Translations under genes and position numbers: made by a program | In this document: positions 1 to 5,215 of the stretch, piece after piece | Layout: the number at the start of each line of letters is the position of its first letter | How positions within the stretch are numbered: position 1 is the first letter of the stretch | Source: an uncultured Fidelibacterota bacterium | Lineage (GTDB): Bacteria > Fidelibacterota > Marinisomatia > Marinisomatales > UBA8229 | Reading direction: 5' to 3' | Assembly (NCBI GenBank): GCA_913054425.1 | Contig: CAJXJG010000046.1 | Span: 1 to 10,406, forward strand | Length of the DNA stretch: 10,406 nucleotides | Notes under the pieces: model-generated | Seen by the model: the letters and a program-made list of their open reading frames with translations, nothing else | Databases searched by the model: none | What the model was told of the DNA's origin: nothing

Positions 1-282
1 ACTAATTTACCTTATCAAGTAAAACAGGCAGTAGAGGATTATCGGAATGAAAGTGGTGTAATTGCTCAATTCATAGCTGACTGTATAAATGTTGTTGGCG
101 GATATGATGTATCAATTACCGCTAAACGATTGTATGGAGAATTCAAAGAATGGCACGAGGATAATTCGGATGGTAAGCCCTTATCTATTCAAGCATTTGG
201 AAAAAGAATGAACCAATTAGGGTATAAATCTGAAAAAATTGGAGGTATTAAGAAATATTTGGGCTTGGAAGCAGGACTTTAG
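1..282 (+). CDS. C-terminal end of phage/plasmid D5/P4-type primase-helicase (partial)
   Basis: An open frame enters from the left edge and ends at TAG 280-282, giving 93 visible residues. The fragment resembles the C-terminal DNA-binding (winged-helix-like) part of D5/P4-family phage and plasmid primase-helicases: a helical stretch (AVEDYRNESGVIAQFIADC), then a 'T/S-AKRLYGEFKEW' segment, then 'LSIQAFGKRMNQLGY' and a short basic tail ending near 'KKYLGLEAGL'. In this family the domain follows a SF3 helicase and helps the protein engage its replication origin; those catalytic parts lie outside the window. Its presence indicates an integrated phage, satellite or plasmid-like element to the left, consistent with the tRNA-Arg gene 430 bp downstream. 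The assignment comes from motif memory on a short fragment, so the family is likely but not certain. Confidence 0.7.
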   Translation, partial: TNLPYQVKQAVEDYRNESGVIAQFIADCINVVGGYDVSITAKRLYGEFKEWHEDNSDGKPLSIQAFGKRMNQLGYKSEKIGGIKKYLGLEAGL

Positions 283-373
283 GACTCTAAAGGGGTGTTT
301 TTATATAAGTCTTTTATGTGTGTGCGTTATAAATAGTTTATGAAAAAAGGGGTGTTAGAGTCCTTGAGTCCTG
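272..373. repeat. 19-bp inverted repeat (17/19) built from tandem AGGACT octamers, overlapping the primase stop
   Basis: The left arm at 272-290 contains AGGACTTT followed by AGGACTCT. The right arm at 355-373 is its near-perfect reverse complement (AGAGTCCT then TGAGTCCT), with 17 of 19 positions matching and the innermost 10 perfect. Just inside, an 11-bp direct repeat (AAAGGGGTGTT at 289-299 and 346-356) overlaps the arms. The arms are 64 bp apart, so this resembles paired protein-binding sites more than a simple terminator hairpin. Inferred role: replication-origin iterons for the primase-helicase or integrase/excisionase arm sites of the element. The repeats are seen directly; the role is inference. 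Confidence 0.7.
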
Positions 374-458
374 TTTAATAGAAAAAATCACAAGTGTAAA
401 TGAGTAAAATTATTACTGAACGGAAAAAGGGTATTTATAAATAAAGTAAGGAGAACAT

Positions 459-500
459 ATGGCTCAAGATAAAAACAATACTGTTAAACAACAGCAATAG
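459..500 (+). other. Tiny 13-residue ORF with good ribosome binding site, probably decayed
   Basis: ATG at 459 is preceded by AAGGAG (448-453) at good spacing, but the frame stops at TAG 498-500 after MAQDKNNTVKQQQ. Past this stop the same frame meets TAG three more times (531, 546, 561) and first meets TAA at 636. It may be the start of a gene broken by mutation, a leader peptide, or chance. I recognise no family. Confidence 0.25.
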
Positions 501-508
501 GTGGTGAT

Positions 509-589
509 ATGCAATGTATCCAACTCTTGGTAGTACTTGGCTGTTTAGACGGAAAAGAGTTAGATAATTCAAATAATATGGTTAAATAG
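509..589 (+). other. 26-residue ORF of unknown status
   Basis: ATG at 509 follows GGTGGTG and opens a 26-residue frame (starting MQCIQLLVVLGCLDG) ending at TAG 587-589. The beginning is hydrophobic with a cysteine, vaguely like a short signal or membrane segment. Nothing else supports expression. It lies within the probably decayed end of the integrated element and could be chance. Confidence 0.2.
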
Positions 590-664
590 CGGTAGCACTA
601 TTTGCTACTTTAGAGCTATAAATAGGCTAATTCTTTAACAAGTAATACTGCTTCTAAAAGCAAG

Positions 665-687
665 AAAAAACCCTCCATTCACGAGGG
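665..687 (-). terminator. Rho-independent terminator of the tRNA-Arg transcript
   Basis: Read on the minus strand, a 5-bp stem CCCTC / GAGGG with a 7-nt loop (671-687) is followed directly by six T (670-665). It lies 23 nt downstream of the tRNA 3' end in the same orientation, so it is a natural end for the tRNA transcript. Confidence 0.7.
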
Positions 688-709
688 AAGAGAGGGCTTT
701 TGAAATTAG

Positions 710-783
710 TACCCCGGATGTGATTCGAACACATGACCTACAGCTTAGAAGGCTGTTGCTCTATCCAACTGAGCTACCGGGGC
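710..783 (-). tRNA. tRNA-Arg (anticodon TCT)
   Basis: The minus strand folds into a full 74-nt cloverleaf: acceptor GCCCCGG / CCGGGGT (a G-U at the first pair), D arm GCTC / GAGC, anticodon stem ACAGC / GCTGT with loop CTTCTAA (anticodon TCT, reading AGA), a 5-nt variable loop, and T arm ATGTG / CACAT with loop TTCGAAT. The discriminator base is A and the 3' CCA is not encoded. The 3' end faces the primase-bearing segment on the left, the usual geometry when an integrative element uses the 3' part of a tRNA gene as its attachment site. The gene is intact, so it should be functional. Confidence 0.96.
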
Positions 784-789
784 ATGCTT

Positions 790-817
790 TTGTTATTCGT
801 TTAAAAAGACAGGTCAA
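790..817 (-). promoter_or_regulatory. Possible promoter for tRNA-Arg
   Basis: On the minus strand TTGACC (817-812) is followed, after 16 nt, by TAACAA (795-790), placing the transcription start at or a few bases before the tRNA 5' end at 783. The -35 box is good and the -10 is weak; position is the main support. Confidence 0.4.
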
Positions 818-850
818 AATTACTCTAATTACACAAAAATACCTCAAAAA

Positions 851-876
851 TTTATCGTCGGAGCTTCGACGATAAA
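851..876. promoter_or_regulatory. Perfect 10-bp palindrome beside the -35 box (operator or minus-strand terminator)
   Basis: TTTATCGTCG (851-860) and CGACGATAAA (867-876) are exact reverse complements around the 6-nt loop GAGCTT. The palindrome ends 4 bp before the -35 box of the 71-residue gene. On the minus strand the hairpin is followed by TTTTT, so it could also act as an intrinsic terminator protecting the tRNA gene from antisense transcription. Whether it is an operator, a terminator or both cannot be decided here. Confidence 0.55.
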
Positions 877-880
877 AATC

Positions 881-910
881 TTGACAATTATAGTAATCTT
901 GTGGTACACT
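881..910 (+). promoter_or_regulatory. Strong sigma-70-type promoter for the 71-residue gene
   Basis: A perfect -35 TTGACA (881-886) is followed by an 18-bp spacer and -10 TACACT (905-910), with TG at 902-903 forming an extended -10. The start would fall near 916-918, giving a leader of about 58 nt. That leader contains a weak AT-rich stem (GAAAAAT 925-931 / ATTTTTC 938-944). Confidence 0.7.
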
Positions 911-974
911 CCCCGTCGAGAAGGGAAAAATCAAAGAATTTTTCATTAACCCATAGCTAAAAGGAGTAATAATT

Positions 975-1190
975 ATGGCTGAAGTCGTAAAATCAACAGG
1001 AGTTTCAAAAGAAAAAGGATATCTTTATTACCTCGGTAAAAATGGCAACGTCTGGCGTTCAAAGATGGCCCGCGGCGGTAATGCAGAAGAAGTCGCACAA
1101 GCAGGTGTGACCCGCGAATCTGGTTGGCTTTATTTTATTGACAAGGGCGGGAATGTTTCCAGGGCAAGAATGGCCAGAGGACGTAAATAA
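975..1190 (+). CDS. Small basic protein with two copies of a ~32-residue repeat, unknown function
   Basis: This 71-residue protein starts at ATG 975, with AAGGAG (961-966) 8 nt upstream, and ends at TAA 1188-1190. It is made of two imperfect copies of one unit offset by 35 residues (5-36 and 40-71); about 16 of 32 aligned positions are identical. The shared pattern is V..xGV..E.G.LYY/F..K.GNV.R..MARG. Each copy looks like a beta-hairpin: an aromatic strand (GYLYYL, GWLYFI), a KxGN turn and a basic strand ending in MARG. Net charge is about +8, with no signal peptide or membrane segment, so a cytoplasmic nucleic-acid- or ribosome-binding role is possible but only inferred. It has its own promoter and terminator, so it is monocistronic, and the expression signals suggest abundant synthesis. 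I do not recognise a named family. Confidence 0.85.
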   Translation: MAEVVKSTGVSKEKGYLYYLGKNGNVWRSKMARGGNAEEVAQAGVTRESGWLYFIDKGGNVSRARMARGRK

Positions 1191-1212
1191 TCCTGTTTCT
1201 AATCGTTTCGTG

Positions 1213-1242
1213 AAAAAGGCCTTCAATGAAGGCCTTTTTTTT
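1213..1242 (+). terminator. Strong Rho-independent terminator after the 71-residue gene
   Basis: A 12-bp perfect stem, AAAAAGGCCTTC (1213-1224) and GAAGGCCTTTTT (1228-1239) with loop AAT, runs into eight T (1235-1242). It lies 22 nt after the stop codon. The A/T symmetry means it could also work for minus-strand transcripts. Confidence 0.92.
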
Positions 1243-1291
1243 GATCATTAATTCACTGATATAATTATTTATTTCTCATGATGAAATCTTC

Positions 1292-1309
1292 AATACATTA
1301 ATTTGTATT
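1292..1309. promoter_or_regulatory. Spaced palindrome AATACA-N6-TGTATT, possible operator
   Basis: Perfect 6-bp arms (1292-1297 and 1304-1309) flank TTAATT, 30 bp upstream of the candidate -10 box of the Omp85-like gene. The form resembles a dimeric regulator site, but in AT-rich DNA such a match may be chance. Confidence 0.25.
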
Positions 1310-1338
1310 AAACTGACGATGATTAGCAGTAAAGTTAG

Positions 1339-1344
1339 TATAAT
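1339..1344 (+). promoter_or_regulatory. Candidate -10 box for the Omp85-like gene
   Basis: A perfect TATAAT lies about 12 nt before the stem-loop at 1357, so the transcript would begin just ahead of that structure. No good -35 is visible (the nearest, CTGACG at 1313-1318, is too far), so an activator may be needed, or the site is fortuitous. Confidence 0.4.
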
Positions 1345-1356
1345 AGAGCCACTTTG

Positions 1357-1394
1357 CCTGTCCGCTGAATCCACCGGATGGTGGAGCGGGCTGG
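1357..1394 (+). promoter_or_regulatory. Strong bulged stem-loop in the 5' leader of the Omp85-like gene
   Basis: CCTGTCCGCT (1357-1366) pairs with AGCGGGCTGG (1385-1394), with one mismatch and one G-U. After a one-sided 4-nt bulge (GAAT, 1367-1370), CCACC (1371-1375) pairs with GGTGG (1380-1384) around a GGAT loop. The hairpin is GC-rich in an AT-rich intergenic region and has no T-run after it, so it is not an intrinsic terminator. It could be a leader control element, an mRNA-stabilising hairpin or a dispersed palindromic repeat. I match it to no known riboswitch. Confidence 0.6.
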
Positions 1395-1424
1395 AAAGAG
1401 GGGTTATTTAAAATTAATAAAATA

Positions 1425-2741
1425 TTGAATTTTATACAATCAATTTATGCCGGGGTAATAATATACCTACTGCAGATAAAGATACTTCCTCTATTTTTTC
1501 TGGTTTCAGTTACCTTAGGAAATGAGCTCATAGTTTCAGAAATTCAAATAATTGGAAATGAGATAACAAAACAGTATGTAATTCAACGGGAAATTCAACA
1601 CCAGAAAAATGTATTCCTTGATTCAACATTGGCTGGCGAAGACAGAAACCGGATCGAAAACCTGGGTATTTTCAGCATGGTATCCTGGCAGGGACTTCCT
1701 CTTGAAAATGGAACGGTAATCCTCCAGTTTGTTGTTTTAGAATCCTGGAGATATTTGCCCGGACTTATCCCCTTTTATGAAGAGGGAAAGGGCTGGATTG
1801 TGAGCGGTGGGCTGATTATTAATAATTTTCGGGGGAGAAATCAGACACTTGCTCTTGGAGGTGAATTTGGAGGAAGAACAGCTTATGGACTGCAATATTC
1901 TGATCCATGGATGGCAGGGGATCACATCTCGCTTGATTTTGCTTTAGGAAATAGTGCACAGTTTCATCTTTTTCTTCCCTACGAAATTACAACATCCTCA
2001 TTTCAGTTAAATACGGGACGTTATTTTGGTTATGCTATCAAGACAAAGGCCGGACTTGAACTGGAGAAAAAATCATTCATGGCGCTCAACGGTTCCTCTA
2101 ATCACCACTTTGAGTATATTGCTCCGAAGGTAAATATTCAATATGATACGCGGGATCTTTATTCTGATCCATCCTCAGGCATCTATATTATTCAGGATTT
2201 TAATTACATGATTGATTTGACGGGAGAGGAAAACAACCGTCTGTTCTGGTATCAATCCTACAGCATTTTTAAAACCATCTTCAAAGGGAAAAGGAAAGTG
2301 GTAGCCGGTTTTAATTTCTTTGGGCGGGAATTCTTTGGAAGTGAGCGTGATACAGTTTGGTATCAATCTATTGGGGGAGCCTATTCTATCCGTGGTTGGA
2401 ACACTCCCACTGAAGAAATATATTCTGGTGGAGAACAAAAGTATCGCTTTGGTCTATTTACACTCGGTTCTTCTTTTGAACTGCGAAAAACGATCATTCC
2501 CCGGATTGCAACAAAATATGGTACGGAATTCGGACTTTCAGCAGTTGGATTTATAGATGGTGGCATTACCGGGATGTCACTGTCTGAAATGATGGCTCAG
2601 AAACCAATCTGGGGCATTGGTATTGGAATCCGGATTCCAATGGCAATTTTCCAGGTTATACGGTTTGATTATGGCTGGGGATTCAGGGGAAGTAACTTTG
2701 TTGGAAATTCATTTCATTTTGCCTTTGGACACAAATTTTAA
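1425..2741 (+). CDS. Omp85/BamA-like outer membrane protein with a single POTRA domain
   Basis: This 438-residue protein inserts as a beta-barrel in the outer membrane, where the family folds other barrels, secretes proteins or moves lipids. Residues 12-34 are a hydrophobic signal-like segment. Residues 36-105 read as one POTRA domain (starting IVSEIQIIGNEIT, with the typical 'R.NLGIFSMV' end). The rest is barrel: alternating strands, an 'SIRGWNT' segment matching the conserved (V/I)RG(F/W) loop of the family, and a C-terminal strand ending in Phe (FHFAFGHKF), the usual outer-membrane sorting signal. BamA itself has five POTRA domains and is nearly twice as long, so this is a short paralogue rather than BamA. 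The start is uncertain: TTG 1425 has no close ribosome binding site, while GAGGGG (1398-1403) would better suit an in-frame ATT at 1413. It converges on plsY with a 12-bp gap. Confidence 0.85.
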   Translation: MNFIQSIYAGVIIYLLQIKILPLFFLVSVTLGNELIVSEIQIIGNEITKQYVIQREIQHQKNVFLDSTLAGEDRNRIENLGIFSMVSWQGLPLENGTVILQFVVLESWRYLPGLIPFYEEGKGWIVSGGLIINNFRGRNQTLALGGEFGGRTAYGLQYSDPWMAGDHISLDFALGNSAQFHLFLPYEITTSSFQLNTGRYFGYAIKTKAGLELEKKSFMALNGSSNHHFEYIAPKVNIQYDTRDLYSDPSSGIYIIQDFNYMIDLTGEENNRLFWYQSYSIFKTIFKGKRKVVAGFNFFGREFFGSERDTVWYQSIGGAYSIRGWNTPTEEIYSGGEQKYRFGLFTLGSSFELRKTIIPRIATKYGTEFGLSAVGFIDGGITGMSLSEMMAQKPIWGIGIGIRIPMAIFQVIRFDYGWGFRGSNFVGNSFHFAFGHKF

Positions 2742-2753
2742 ATTATTGCCAGC

Positions 2754-3422
2754 CTAACTTTTTTTCCGGTGAAATATCATGGCTTTTTCAAACCGGTTTT
2801 CAGTACCGTTTCGCAACCTGCCGATATTGCTCCGATGTGTGAAAATAATAAACCAGGGGACTAACAGAGAAAAAACCAGTAATGAAAGAGAAGGCGGTGA
2901 TAGTGGCGAAACAACAGGGAGGAGTAACAGGAAAACTGGCAGGGAAGCAGAGGCCAGCATGGACCCGATTGAAACGTATCCTGTTAAAATCAACGTAAGT
3001 GCAAATACCAGGAGGCATAGAGGAAGTGCAATGGGGAATAGCGCTATAAGCATCCCCCCTAAGGTTCCCACACCTTTGCCCCCTTTGAATCCTGCAAAGA
3101 TCGTGTACGTATGTCCTAGGACGGAGGCGAATCCGCACAGGATTTGAACCACACCCTGATCATGGATAGGAGTATGATCAAAATATTGTACCGCATAGAT
3201 GGCTGTTGGCAGCCAGCCTTTAAATACATCAAAAATAACAACGATAAGCGCAGGTTTCCACCCCAGTACACGAAATACATTGGTTCCTCCGGCATTTCCG
3301 CTGCCGTGTTCCCGGATGTCGATCCCCTTGAACACTTTGCCCACAATGATGCTGGCGGGAATTGACCCCGTTACGTAGCTCAAAAAAAGAAGTATAATTA
3401 AATAGATGAGTTGTTCAATCAT
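2754..3422 (-). CDS. plsY: Acyl-phosphate:glycerol-3-phosphate acyltransferase PlsY
   Basis: PlsY is an inner-membrane enzyme that transfers an acyl chain from acyl-phosphate to glycerol-3-phosphate, the first acylation in phospholipid synthesis. At 222 residues it has the family's usual length and several hydrophobic segments. All signature motifs are visible: GSIPASIIVGK (19-29), the 'IREHGSGNAGGTNVFR' motif, DVFKG, 'GHTYTIFAGFKGGKGVGT' with the Gly-rich phosphate loop, and the terminal 'HRSNIGRLRNGTE'. ATG 3422 is preceded by GAAAGG at good spacing. The start overlaps the end of the FakA-FakB fusion gene by 8 bp, implying translational coupling. The partner enzyme upstream would make PlsY's acyl-phosphate substrate, so the context agrees with the function. 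Confidence 0.97.
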   Translation of the reverse strand: MIEQLIYLIILLFLSYVTGSIPASIIVGKVFKGIDIREHGSGNAGGTNVFRVLGWKPALIVVIFDVFKGWLPTAIYAVQYFDHTPIHDQGVVQILCGFASVLGHTYTIFAGFKGGKGVGTLGGMLIALFPIALPLCLLVFALTLILTGYVSIGSMLASASLPVFLLLLPVVSPLSPPSLSLLVFSLLVPWFIIFTHRSNIGRLRNGTENRFEKAMIFHRKKS

Positions 3423-5205
3423 GTACTTCGCCTTTCAAATTTTGACAGGCAATAACCATTCCTCCAGGACCAGAATGAACTCCAAGGGCAGGCCCGACCT
3501 CGGAAACAAAGACATTTTCTTTTCCAATTCTCTCGCCAAAATCTTCACCCCAGCGGGTGGCAATAGATTCACAATTAGCGTGAGCTATGCCTATTCGGCA
3601 GAGCTGATCCCAATCAATGGATTTTTCAACATACCGCTTAAATTTTTGAAGTATATTTTTTTTACCATAGGTTCTACCTACGGATTGGATACCATTATCG
3701 GTAAAAGACAGAATTGGGTTTAAATGCAGTAAGTCTGCAATTTTCTTTTTAGAAGCCGGGACTCTACCTCCGCGGACAACATACTCAAGGGTAGTTAATC
3801 CTAAAAACACCCGTGTGTTTTGAATGTCCTGTTCCACTTGTTCCAACAGTTCACTGTGAGTCTTTCCCCGTTCAACTTCTTCCGCAACCCGGATAGCAAT
3901 CAGTCCAATTCCAATCGACGCATTTTTTGAATCAACTACGGAAATAGGGAATGATTCGATTTGTTTGGCTGCATTTAAGGCGGATTGATAGGTACCGCTT
4001 AATTTATCAGGAATGTGAATTGATATTGCTTTTTTATAGTGGCTGGACAATAACTGGTATTGCCGCAGAAAATCGCCGGGGGTTGGCTGTGAAGTCTGTG
4101 GGTGGTGTGGATTCGTATCCAGTTCTTTCCAAAAATCTGTTGAAGAAATTGTAATTTTATCAACGTAATGATCCGAACCGAAATTCAATCGTACCGGGAC
4201 TACATGAATATTATATTTTTTAAGAAGTTCTTCCGGCAAATCGCAGCCGGAATCAACAACAATGGCAATATCCTGATGGGCACCGTGAGCGTCAAATTGC
4301 TGCCGAAGCATGTCATCGGCTTTTTCATCAGAAACCACCCCGGATTGCTGGCAGATTTTCATTATTTTTTTGGGAGAATCGGTGTGGATGTGAACTTTTA
4401 CTTTTGAAGCAGATCCTGCAACCACGATGGAATCCCCCAGCTCCGCCAGTTGAGATTTTAATAGATTCCGATCTAAATTTTTTCCTGAGATCAGGCATTC
4501 AGTACAATAGCGGTATTTCTCATTAAACGGGATGGAATCTAAAACCTGGACCTGGGGAATTTCAATTTGATCAACGTCCTGAATTTCCCCTGTGTGAATA
4601 AAATCTTGAATTCCTTCAAGAATATTTATGAAGCCCTGTGCACCCGCATCTACTACCTTAGCCTTTGAAAGTACGCTCAATTGAGACGTTGTCTTTTCCA
4701 GGGATTGCAAGGCGTTTTTTAACCCCTGGTCTAAAATTATTTTAAAATCCTGAATGGTGTCACTGGCGTGCTGAATTGTATAAATCCAATCGGTCATGAC
4801 CGTGAGAATAGTCCCTTCTTTTGGTTCCAGCAATGCTTCATAGGCATATGATTTTGCTATCAGGAGAGCACGGGAAAATTCTTTTACCGTTAGTTGCTGG
4901 TTCTCTTTTACACCATCTGCAAAGCCGGTAAAAAACTGGGCCAGTATGACCCCTGAATTACCCCGGGCGTTATTGATTAATAGCTCAGCGACAGAATCTG
5001 CAAACCGGTTGATATACGAATCGGTGTTTTCTTCAACACTTTTTTCTATAGATGAAAGTGTAAAACCCATATTTGTCCCGGTATCGTTGTCAGGGACTGG
5101 AAAAACATTAATTTTATTTAAATAATCCTGGTTTGAGATAAGCCGACGGATTCCTGCTAAAAGCGAACGGCTGAATCGTTTGCCGTCAATGTACCGAATT
5201 CCCAA
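3415..5205 (-). CDS. Fused fatty acid kinase: DAK2 kinase (FakA-like) plus DegV fatty-acid-binding (FakB-like) domains
   Basis: In Firmicutes, FakA (ATP-binding kinase) and FakB (fatty-acid carrier) are separate and together phosphorylate exogenous fatty acids to acyl-phosphate. Here both are in one 596-residue soluble protein. Residues 1-200 are the DAK2 domain, with NVFPVPDNDTGTNM (33-46; D39, D41 and N45 for Mg-ATP) and ARGNSGVILAQ (80-90). Residues ~225-300 match the FakA middle domain, with YRYCTE (C234) and VHIHTD (H272, H274). Residues ~312-590 are DegV: VVDSGCDLP, TSQPTPGDF (371-379), the LSGTYQSA fatty-acid loop (402-409), GGRVPASK and GVHSGPGG (H577). The start is TTG 5205: no ATG lies between it and the in-frame stop upstream, and no ribosome binding site is evident, so coupling to the DUF502 gene 10 bp upstream is likely. 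Which fatty acids it uses cannot be read from sequence. Confidence 0.93.
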   Translation of the reverse strand: MGIRYIDGKRFSRSLLAGIRRLISNQDYLNKINVFPVPDNDTGTNMGFTLSSIEKSVEENTDSYINRFADSVAELLINNARGNSGVILAQFFTGFADGVKENQQLTVKEFSRALLIAKSYAYEALLEPKEGTILTVMTDWIYTIQHASDTIQDFKIILDQGLKNALQSLEKTTSQLSVLSKAKVVDAGAQGFINILEGIQDFIHTGEIQDVDQIEIPQVQVLDSIPFNEKYRYCTECLISGKNLDRNLLKSQLAELGDSIVVAGSASKVKVHIHTDSPKKIMKICQQSGVVSDEKADDMLRQQFDAHGAHQDIAIVVDSGCDLPEELLKKYNIHVVPVRLNFGSDHYVDKITISSTDFWKELDTNPHHPQTSQPTPGDFLRQYQLLSSHYKKAISIHIPDKLSGTYQSALNAAKQIESFPISVVDSKNASIGIGLIAIRVAEEVERGKTHSELLEQVEQDIQNTRVFLGLTTLEYVVRGGRVPASKKKIADLLHLNPILSFTDNGIQSVGRTYGKKNILQKFKRYVEKSIDWDQLCRIGIAHANCESIATRWGEDFGERIGKENVFVSEVGPALGVHSGPGGMVIACQNLKGEVHD

Positions 5206-5215
5206 GTAGGCTGGA

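Larger units (their letters stand above)
283..709. other. AT-rich gene-poor tail of the integrated element
   Basis: Between the primase stop and the tRNA there is no ORF of convincing length. The stretch is visibly AT-richer than the rest of the window. It holds the primase-proximal inverted repeats, two very short ORFs that each have a plausible ribosome binding site (459-500 and 509-589), a small hairpin at 592-608 (GTAGCA, loop CTATT, TGCTAC), and the tRNA terminator at 665-687. It contains no integrase, excisionase or complete regulator. The most likely reading is the eroded or non-coding end of an element integrated at the tRNA-Arg gene. Confidence 0.6.

Noticed and set aside
592..608. 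Small hairpin GTAGCA / TGCTAC as a terminator
   Set aside because: The stem is only 6 bp and is followed by TTTA rather than a T-run, with no gene clearly ending before it.
761..946. 61-residue minus-strand ORF overlapping the tRNA and promoter region
   Set aside because: It covers the tRNA 5' part, the palindrome and the promoter of the 71-residue gene, has no recognisable motif and no ribosome binding site that stands out.
1357..1394. Known riboswitch or intrinsic terminator in the Omp85 leader
   Set aside because: No T-run follows and I could match none of the known riboswitch cores, so it is reported only as an unexplained stem-loop.
2779..3147. 122-residue plus-strand ORF opposite plsY
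   Set aside because: It is antisense to clear PlsY coding sequence and has a low-complexity, arginine-rich translation without family features.
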